From: Pseudomonadota bacterium
GTDB lineage: Bacteria; Bdellovibrionota; Bacteriovoracia; Bacteriovoracales; Bacteriovoracaceae
Length of the DNA: 5,527 nucleotides
Assembly (NCBI GenBank): GCA_021299675.1
Contig: JAJTIF010000386.1
Location: forward strand, 1 to 5,527
Direction of reading: 5' to 3'
The first letter of the stretch is position 1; every line of letters begins with the position of its first letter. The notes beneath the pieces are model-generated. The model searched no databases and was not told the origin of the DNA. It saw only the letters and a list, made by a program, of their open reading frames with translations. Positions 1 to 4,955 of this stretch are shown here, piece by piece. Position numbers and translations under genes: made by a program.

Positions 1-486
1 CATCTTAAGTCCTCGGTAGCCCACAACGACTTTTCCTACGGTCATACCGAGGTAGTCCACGTCGAGCATAATCTTTTCATCTTTATTCAAATAGGGCTTA
101 AACTGCTCCCAAGTGGCTTTTGTCTTATAATCCAGCTCTTTAAGCTCTTGTGGATAGTCCTCCGGGTAGAGGGATTTCACGACCGCAGACACGACGGGTT
201 TCGATTTTGGTTTTGCCTCAGTCTTCGTTTTCACCGGTGTCTTTACAACGGGCCTGCTAGGCTTTGTAACGCTCGCTTGAGACGCATCGGCAACAGGAGC
301 AGGAGTTACTTCTTGAATTGAAAACTTGTCCACATCTTGCTGATCAACGCCGATCTGAACGAGCTGAGAGTCATCAACTTCCTTGTCAGCCTTGAACCAC
401 GTGGAAACATCCTTTGGGTTCCAGGCACAGCCAGAAGAAATGACAAGCGTAAGCATGAGTGATGCACAGAGATGGAGAAATTTCAT
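1..486 (-). CDS. Putative lipoprotein with possible DUF3108-like region, 3' end outside window
   Basis: The frame stays open from an ATG at 486 to the left edge, giving the first 162 residues. The N-terminus is a lipoprotein signal peptide: K2, a hydrophobic stretch at residues 3-16, then S17-S18-G19-C20, with C20 as the likely lipidated cysteine. The -3 residue is Ser rather than the usual Leu, so the lipobox is weak but plausible. Residue 21 is Ala, not Asp, which by the E. coli rule favours the outer membrane. Residues about 59-102 form a Pro/Lys/Val/Thr-rich, probably disordered linker. A more folded region follows, with the stretch DVDYLGMTVGKVVVGYRG (residues 142-159) resembling the start of a DUF3108 domain, a beta-rich envelope domain; this match is from memory. 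The gene starts 9 bp after the lpxK stop, in the same frame as lpxK, with no clear Shine-Dalgarno sequence, so it probably relies on translational coupling. Its position suggests an envelope role, but the function is unknown. Confidence 0.8.
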   Translation of the reverse strand, partial: MKFLHLCASLMLTLVISSGCAWNPKDVSTWFKADKEVDDSQLVQIGVDQQDVDKFSIQEVTPAPVADASQASVTKPSRPVVKTPVKTKTEAKPKSKPVVSAVVKSLYPEDYPQELKELDYKTKATWEQFKPYLNKDEKIMLDVDYLGMTVGKVVVGYRGLKM

Positions 487-495
487 AATGAAATT

Positions 496-1572
496 TTAGG
501 TGCTTAAAGCTTCAGGATCAAGGTGGAGAACTTTTCCAAGAGCTTGAGTAAAACTGTCTTCGCCACTGAGAAAATCCATCTTCACTTTGAGATACACCAA
601 ACGTGGGTCACGAGAGACCTGCTTGAGTTTTACCATGTCCTTCTCGGAACAGATGACCACACCTAACTGGTGATTGGCCTTGAAGAGCACTTCGTTTACA
701 TCGACTTGCGTGAAAAAGTAATGATCAGAAAAACTAACACGCTCAACTATGTTCATCCCGAGCTGCTCGAGGGAGCGGTAGAACGAATCCGGCGAAGCGA
801 TGGCCGTGAGGGCAACCACGGAGAGAGATTTCAAATCAGCCAGATCGTAGATAAGTTGGTCGTGACAGTTGAAGACACCCATCGGACGGTAGAAAATTTC
901 ACACCAAAGTGGACCGTGATGGAAGTGCGAGGAGATGAAGTTTTTCAGTGTGAGTCGCTCCTCATCACTGACCATGTCGGCGCGACTGACGATAATCGCA
1001 TCAGCATCTTTGAGCGCCGTCAGACCTTCACGCATATATCCCAAGGGTGCTGTTTTATAGCGACTCAGCGGCATGGTTGCGTCGAAGAGAACGATGTTAA
1101 ACGAGCGATAAATCTTGAGGTGTTGGAAGCCGTCGTCGAGAAGCACAACATCTGGGTTTATTTCCGGAAAAAATCTTTTCAGGTTCGCCGCGCGGTTACG
1201 ACCCACGATCACAGCACCTTTTCGCATTTTTGAGGCGATCATCAGAGGTTCATCGCCGTAGTCATGGGGATTGAGACGAAAACGCTGGCCCGATCTCAAA
1301 AGGCCTGCGGATTTTTCAAGCTTCCCTTTGTAGCCGCGAGTAAGAACGACTGGGACCTTGTTTTTTTCAGCCAGATAGTCAGCCAGCCACATGATGGTGG
1401 GGGTTTTGCCGGTGCCCCCAAAACTCAAGTTGCCGACGGAGATAACAGGAACCTTAAAATAGTGGCGCTTGATGAAGCCGTACTCATAGCAGGATCTGCG
1501 GATGCGATAAAACGACTCCCACAGCCAGGAAAGTGGCATGAGAAAAGCTGATTTTATTTTATCAAGATTCAT
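496..1572 (-). CDS. lpxK: Tetraacyldisaccharide 4'-kinase LpxK
   Basis: LpxK transfers phosphate from ATP to the 4' hydroxyl of the tetraacylated lipid A disaccharide at the inner face of the inner membrane, making lipid IVA. The 358-residue product carries the family motifs: an N-terminal amphipathic or membrane-associating segment (about 8-26), the P-loop SVGNLSFGGTGKTP (45-58), LTRGY (77-81), GDEPL (106-110), the Walker-B-like LLDDGFQH (144-151), the catalytic-type DH pair (D283-H284), and SEKDMVK (309-315). The usual AGIGxPxRFF block is replaced by TAIASPDSFY (256-265). The C-terminal tail makes it somewhat longer than the E. coli enzyme (about 328 residues). The ATG at 1572 overlaps the end of lpxB by 11 bp and has only a weak purine-rich GAG about 7 bases upstream, which suggests coupled translation. 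Direct lpxB-lpxK adjacency differs from E. coli, where lpxK follows msbA. The identification is firm; the exact acceptor in this organism is inferred. Confidence 0.95.
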   Translation of the reverse strand: MNLDKIKSAFLMPLSWLWESFYRIRRSCYEYGFIKRHYFKVPVISVGNLSFGGTGKTPTIMWLADYLAEKNKVPVVLTRGYKGKLEKSAGLLRSGQRFRLNPHDYGDEPLMIASKMRKGAVIVGRNRAANLKRFFPEINPDVVLLDDGFQHLKIYRSFNIVLFDATMPLSRYKTAPLGYMREGLTALKDADAIIVSRADMVSDEERLTLKNFISSHFHHGPLWCEIFYRPMGVFNCHDQLIYDLADLKSLSVVALTAIASPDSFYRSLEQLGMNIVERVSFSDHYFFTQVDVNEVLFKANHQLGVVICSEKDMVKLKQVSRDPRLVYLKVKMDFLSGEDSFTQALGKVLHLDPEALST

Positions 1573-2695
1573 ACTTCATCTCTTTCGCCATCATCTGGCC
1601 AACCCGAGTTTCTCCACTCGAAAGCATCTCAGGCAATCGGGCAAGGTCTTCTCTTATTTTTTCCCAATCGGAGCTAGAGCGCCACCATTTTGTTAGGGCG
1701 AGGGCCATAAGTTGGGGCTGGGCTTGCTGCTGCAGGAACTCTGGAAACACCATCTTATCTAATATCAAATTAGTAAGAGACACCGCTTTTTGATAGTTGA
1801 TGATCTTCCTCACAATAAACTCATTAAAAAGACTCGTGTGATAGGCCACGACAGTGGGCACACCCAGAAGGCCCGTCCCCATGGTCACGGTTCCCGATGC
1901 GGCCAAAGCCGCATCAGCGTGGAGCAAGTGCTCCGGCAGCTCCTCGGGAGTAATCCAGTGATCTACCCATCCGTGTGCCACTTCAAAGAGCGCCGGATCC
2001 AGGTGGGGCACCCTAGATAGGGTCACAACCATCTGTGGGAACTGGGCTTTAAGAATTTTAATTGTCTCAACGAACTTGGGTAAAAGCGGAAGGACCTCGG
2101 AGCGACGGCTGCCAGGCAGAACAATCAGATGAGGCTCTCGGAGGAGACGAGGTGACCAGGGACGAACTTGTAATTTCTGAACCTGAGCACTCCACGCTTG
2201 CGTTAGCGGATGGGGGATAGAAATCTGCTGACTCACACCTCGATCACGAAACCACTTTTCTTCGAATGGCAGAATGGTAAAAAGTTTGTAGGTACACTTA
2301 GATAAGGTCTGCGCTCGCCACGGTCTCCAGGCCCAGGCCTGAGGGGCAACGTAATACCAAACACGGATACCTTTTTTTGATAGCCGCTGAGCCAGACGGA
2401 GATTGAAATCTTGAAAATCGATCAGGATCGCGTCCTGAGTTTTTCTTCTCACGGCTTCTTCCGTCAAAAAATCCAGCGCCTTCTTGTAGTAGGCAAACTT
2501 CCCGAGGACTTCGCTAAAGCCCATGGTGGAGAAATCTTTAAGATGATAGCAAAGCTCCATTCCGCGGGCACGAAGGAGATCCCCTCCCACTCCCCACAGT
2601 TCAATGTCCGGTCGATTTTTTTGTAGTTCTGGCACAAACCCTAGAGCATGTTCTTCGCCGGAGGGCTCCCCTGCAATCAGCAGGACCTTAGCCAT
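1562..2695 (-). CDS. lpxB: Lipid-A-disaccharide synthase LpxB
   Basis: LpxB is a peripheral inner-membrane GT19 glycosyltransferase that joins UDP-2,3-diacylglucosamine to 2,3-diacylglucosamine 1-phosphate, forming the beta-1,6 disaccharide. From the ATG at 2695 the product is 377 residues, close to the E. coli length (382). Recognisable blocks are AGEPSGEEH (8-16), IDFQDFN (92-98, holding the Asp equivalent to the catalytic Asp of E. coli DAPDF), YYVAPQAWAWRPWR (114-127), LPFE (142-145), HPL (162-164), LPGSRRSE (193-200), ASGTVTMGTGLLGVP (266-280), SLTNLI (306-311) and FPEFLQ (317-322). Several normally fixed positions differ: SGD to SGE, A/S-P before DF to F-Q, GH to PH, and the Glu of SGTxxLE to Gly273. 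The frame could open earlier at a TTG (2746), but that would add 17 non-homologous residues, so I chose the ATG whose product begins directly with MAKVLLIAGE. The start lies within the last 8 bp of the upstream dehydrogenase gene and lacks a good ribosome site, so coupling is likely. Confidence 0.93.
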   Translation of the reverse strand: MAKVLLIAGEPSGEEHALGFVPELQKNRPDIELWGVGGDLLRARGMELCYHLKDFSTMGFSEVLGKFAYYKKALDFLTEEAVRRKTQDAILIDFQDFNLRLAQRLSKKGIRVWYYVAPQAWAWRPWRAQTLSKCTYKLFTILPFEEKWFRDRGVSQQISIPHPLTQAWSAQVQKLQVRPWSPRLLREPHLIVLPGSRRSEVLPLLPKFVETIKILKAQFPQMVVTLSRVPHLDPALFEVAHGWVDHWITPEELPEHLLHADAALAASGTVTMGTGLLGVPTVVAYHTSLFNEFIVRKIINYQKAVSLTNLILDKMVFPEFLQQQAQPQLMALALTKWWRSSSDWEKIREDLARLPEMLSSGETRVGQMMAKEMKYES

Positions 2696-3644
2696 AAATT
2701 TTAACCGTTGAACGTGTCTCGAGAGCCGACAACACGGCTTCGACAAGCTCTACTGCTCGCACGCCATCACGGCCCGAAACCATAGGAGCTTTCCGCTGAA
2801 GGATAGATGCGTAGAAAGCTGTTTGCTCAATCAAAAGATGATCCCTTTTGGCGTAGCTCTCAGTCTGTGTGAATACCCCTTCGCTGATTTGATCTGCGGG
2901 GGCATGGGAGATGGTGTTACGAAAGAGATCTACTTTCACCAGGCCCTTACGGCTACAGACTTCTAGCGATCTCTCTTCTTCCACATGGTTTCTTCCCACC
3001 GTGATGAAAGCGGTGATGTCATCTTTCAGGCGAAGCTCAGCGGTCACGTGGTCCCAGTGATTGGTGCGAATCTTCTGGCCCCAAGCACTCACGGAAACGA
3101 CATCTTTGCCAGTCAGCCAAAGCACCAGATCGATGTCATGGATCATCAGGTCTTGCACCACATCTACATCCGTCGCTCGGCCTTTAAAGGGAGCATAACG
3201 GTTGATCCGCAGGATCGCGTCTTTCTCGATCAACTTAAAATACTCACTGAGTTTTTCCCAGGCTTCGTGGCAGCGCTCAGAATGACCCACCTGCAAGGTT
3301 AGCTTCTTTTCCTGAGCGAGGGCATCGATCTCTTTAGACTGCTGAGTGGTGGAAGCCAGCGGCTTCTCACAAAACACATGCTTTCCAGCTTTCAACAGTT
3401 GCATGGCCACGTCGTGATGTAAGCTCGTCGGCGTCACGATGACCGCAGCGTCGAAGTCCGCTTTGATATCTTGCCAGTGGCTTAGAACTTTCACACCGGG
3501 ATGATCGGCCTGAGCCTTTTGAATATTCGGTTCAAAGGTCTCGATGATGGCCACGAGCTCACAGCTATCCTTGAGCGCCGCCGCTTTTTGTGCGTGCCAC
3601 TTACCCAAGAATCCGTACCCAATCACGATCGTTTTAACTTTCAT
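2688..3644 (-). CDS. gnnA: Gfo/Idh/MocA-family dehydrogenase, probable GnnA-like UDP-GlcNAc 3-dehydrogenase
   Basis: The 318-residue product is a typical Gfo/Idh/MocA oxidoreductase. It has an N-terminal Rossmann fold with the NAD(P)-binding motif GYGFLGKWH (G9, G11, G14, H17), a VTPTSLHHDVA segment (70-80), the hallmark EKP (93-95; K94 is the family's catalytic-type Lys), and a C-terminal alpha/beta domain with the active-site-type motif MIHDID (167-172). No signal peptide or membrane segment is seen, so it should be cytoplasmic. The family label is secure. The specific role comes from position: in Acidithiobacillus ferrooxidans, gnnA and gnnB lie between lpxA and lpxB, and GnnA oxidises C3 of UDP-GlcNAc before GnnB transaminates it, giving UDP-GlcNAc3N for lipid A with amide-linked chains. 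No aminotransferase gene is present here. Another nucleotide-sugar dehydrogenase such as a WlbA/WbpB relative is possible. I chose the ATG at 3644, 4 bp after the lpxA stop, with a GGA 7 bases upstream; a TTG at 3656 would add only four residues. The last 8 bp overlap lpxB. Confidence 0.85.
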   Translation of the reverse strand: MKVKTIVIGYGFLGKWHAQKAAALKDSCELVAIIETFEPNIQKAQADHPGVKVLSHWQDIKADFDAAVIVTPTSLHHDVAMQLLKAGKHVFCEKPLASTTQQSKEIDALAQEKKLTLQVGHSERCHEAWEKLSEYFKLIEKDAILRINRYAPFKGRATDVDVVQDLMIHDIDLVLWLTGKDVVSVSAWGQKIRTNHWDHVTAELRLKDDITAFITVGRNHVEEERSLEVCSRKGLVKVDLFRNTISHAPADQISEGVFTQTESYAKRDHLLIEQTAFYASILQRKAPMVSGRDGVRAVELVEAVLSALETRSTVKIYG

Positions 3645-3648
3645 GTCG

Positions 3649-4446
3649 TTATCCAATCATAAAGGGAGCGATCCCGATTTCAGATTTTTTGATGAATTCA
3701 GAAATTTCTTTCACAATCGGGTTATTGGAAAACTCTGCCATCAACTCCGGGTGCGAAATAAAAGCACGAGGGGCAAGCGCCGAGGACTCCATGGTCCGGT
3801 AAAAATCTACCACCTCAGAGATGATAGCTTTGTCGTGACCCTGACGCTTGAGGCCGATGATGTTAATGCCCTTCAGGCGCACACGGTTTCCATAGGCCGT
3901 ACAAAAGTTTGGGATATCGCGATCGATCGCGGAACCGCCACCGATGTAGGCGCCGCGGCCAAGGGAGACGAATTGGGAGATCGCCGTACTACCGCCGATG
4001 ATCACACGGTTACCGATGTTCACGTGACCCGCGAGCATGACAGCGTTCACGAAGGAAACGTTGTCACCAATCGTGCAGTCGTGAGCGATGTGACAAGAAG
4101 CCATAAAGAGCGAGTTGTTTCCGATGACCGTTTTTCCATCTTGCTTGAGAGTTCCGCGGTGAATAGAAACGTATTCCCGGAAATTATTTCCGTCCCCGAT
4201 GATTGTTTGCGTCGGCTCGCCTTTGTAGGAGTTATCCTGCGGAGGAGCGCCAATAGAACAGAACTGGGAGAACTTATTATTTTTTCCGATGGTGGTATGG
4301 CCTTCGACCACAACGTGGCTGATGAGTTCGGTCCCTGATCCAATTGAAACATGCGGGCCCACGAGACAGAAAGGTCCAATTTTTACCCCCTCAGCGATCT
4401 TAGCTTCGGGATGGACACTGGCGAGAGGATGAATTTGTGTGCTCAT
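3649..4446 (-). CDS. lpxA: UDP-GlcNAc (or UDP-GlcNAc3N) acyltransferase LpxA
   Basis: LpxA is a cytoplasmic trimer that moves a 3-hydroxyacyl chain from ACP to position 3 of the UDP-aminosugar, the first step of lipid A synthesis. The 265-residue product matches E. coli LpxA in length (262) and layout: a left-handed beta-helix of hexapeptide repeats (about 1-185) followed by a helical C-terminus. Family landmarks are IGPFCLVGPHV (23-33), SIHRGTL (94-100), the HIAHDC block (119-124) with H122 equivalent to catalytic His125 of E. coli, LAGHV (138-142), and GINIIGLKRQG (193-203). The acyl-length 'ruler' position (E. coli Gly173) is G170 here, which predicts a long chain near C14. The E. coli His160 position is Ser157, and E. 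coli Arg205 corresponds to Gln202. The gene begins 3 bp after fabZ with a well-placed GGAG. With a gnnA-like gene next door, the true acceptor may carry a 3-amino group; sequence alone does not settle this. Confidence 0.95.
   Translation of the reverse strand: MSTQIHPLASVHPEAKIAEGVKIGPFCLVGPHVSIGSGTELISHVVVEGHTTIGKNNKFSQFCSIGAPPQDNSYKGEPTQTIIGDGNNFREYVSIHRGTLKQDGKTVIGNNSLFMASCHIAHDCTIGDNVSFVNAVMLAGHVNIGNRVIIGGSTAISQFVSLGRGAYIGGGSAIDRDIPNFCTAYGNRVRLKGINIIGLKRQGHDKAIISEVVDFYRTMESSALAPRAFISHPELMAEFSNNPIVKEISEFIKKSEIGIAPFMIG
3652..3654 (-). promoter_or_regulatory. Weak ribosome binding site of the gnnA-like gene (GGA)
   Basis: A GGA formed by the last sense codon of lpxA lies 7 bases before the ATG at 3644. 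It is short but well placed, and it supports this ATG over the TTG at 3656. Confidence 0.45.
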
Positions 4447-4449
4447 AGA

Positions 4450-4944
4450 TTACTCCAACTTAAGACTGGCCATGAAACTTGATTCACTGATGAGCTCACC
4501 CTTACAGTGAATCTCCGCCGAATAATTCGTCATGATTCCTCTGACTTTAGTGAGTGTCGTGGTGATATCGAGCACCATTCCAGGGACAACAGGTTTTCTA
4601 AATTTTGCTTTTTCTACAGCTAAGAGGGCCACATCAAGCTTGGCTTCTTCGAGAGGTCCCTTGATAGCGTGGATCATGAGGAAGGCCGAAGCCTGGGCCA
4701 TCATTTCTACCTGCACCACTCCCGGGAGGATGGGGTGCCCGGGGAAGTGACCCTCCAGAACTTTAGTCTGTTCATTCACGGTATACCGGCAGTGGGTTTT
4801 TCCACCGACGAGCTCCGAGGGGATCAAAGGCTTGGCTTTTTCTCTCACCGCTTCAGGCAATTCGACTCCAACCACCTCGTCGATGAAGAGGAAGGGATCT
4901 CTGTGCGGGAGAAATTGCATGACTTGTTTCTTATTCATTAGCAT
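4450..4944 (-). CDS. fabZ: 3-hydroxyacyl-ACP dehydratase FabZ
   Basis: FabZ dehydrates 3-hydroxyacyl-ACP to trans-2-enoyl-ACP in the fatty-acid elongation cycle, and so competes with LpxA and LpxD for 3-hydroxyacyl-ACP. The 164-residue product has the hotdog-fold signature: LPHRDPFLFIDEV (12-24), GHFPGHPILPGVVQVEMMAQA (65-85), with H66 and E80 spaced 14 apart as in the catalytic His/Glu pair of P. aeruginosa FabZ, and AVEKAKFRKPVVPG (109-122). It is slightly longer than E. coli FabZ (151), mostly through extra residues about 28-55 between the first strand and the HFPGHP helix. Three candidate starts lie together (GTG 4947, ATG 4944, ATG 4938). I chose ATG 4944 because AGGAG ends 6 bases upstream of it. 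The gene lies between lpxD and lpxA, the same order as in E. coli, 9 bp after the lpxD stop. Confidence 0.95.
   Translation of the reverse strand: MLMNKKQVMQFLPHRDPFLFIDEVVGVELPEAVREKAKPLIPSELVGGKTHCRYTVNEQTKVLEGHFPGHPILPGVVQVEMMAQASAFLMIHAIKGPLEEAKLDVALLAVEKAKFRKPVVPGMVLDITTTLTKVRGIMTNYSAEIHCKGELISESSFMASLKLE
4453..4456 (-). promoter_or_regulatory. Ribosome binding site of lpxA (GGAG)
   Basis: GGAG lies inside the last two sense codons of fabZ, 6 bases before the lpxA ATG at 4446. The fabZ stop TAA sits between site and start, so translation of lpxA is probably linked to that of fabZ. Confidence 0.7.
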
Positions 4945-4950
4945 CACTAA

Positions 4951-4955
4951 CTCCT
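4951..4955 (-). promoter_or_regulatory. Ribosome binding site of fabZ (AGGAG)
   Basis: On the minus strand AGGAG lies 6 bases before the ATG at 4944 and overlaps the TAG stop codon of lpxD. This spacing is what selects ATG 4944 over the GTG 3 bases upstream (too close to the site) and over the ATG at 4938 (12 bases away). The overlap with the lpxD stop suggests that terminating ribosomes can re-initiate on fabZ. Confidence 0.75.

Noticed and set aside
670..1233. A 187-codon open frame on the plus strand opposite lpxK.
   Set aside because: It is antisense to a strongly conserved kinase, has a low-plausibility composition and shows no family motif.
2696..2746. An upstream TTG start for lpxB adding 17 residues.
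   Set aside because: The extra residues (Cys/Arg-rich) have no counterpart in LpxB and would deepen the overlap with the dehydrogenase gene to 59 bp. The ATG at 2695 starts exactly at the conserved N-terminal strand.
3645..3656. An upstream TTG start for the gnnA-like gene adding four residues.
   Set aside because: The ATG at 3644 has a GGA at good spacing and begins right before the Rossmann strand.
3544..4338. A 264-codon open frame on the plus strand opposite lpxA and the start of the gnnA-like gene.
   Set aside because: It lies antisense to clearly conserved genes, its translation is rich in Arg/Asp/His/Val with no recognisable motif, and no ribosome site or promoter stands out. It is a codon-bias shadow.
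3889..4446. Repeated glycine/isoleucine-rich codon patterns in lpxA, also seen in lpxD, that could look like DNA repeats or shared ancestry by recent duplication.
   Set aside because: They are the protein-level hexapeptide repeats of the left-handed beta-helix fold. The DNA copies are not near-identical.
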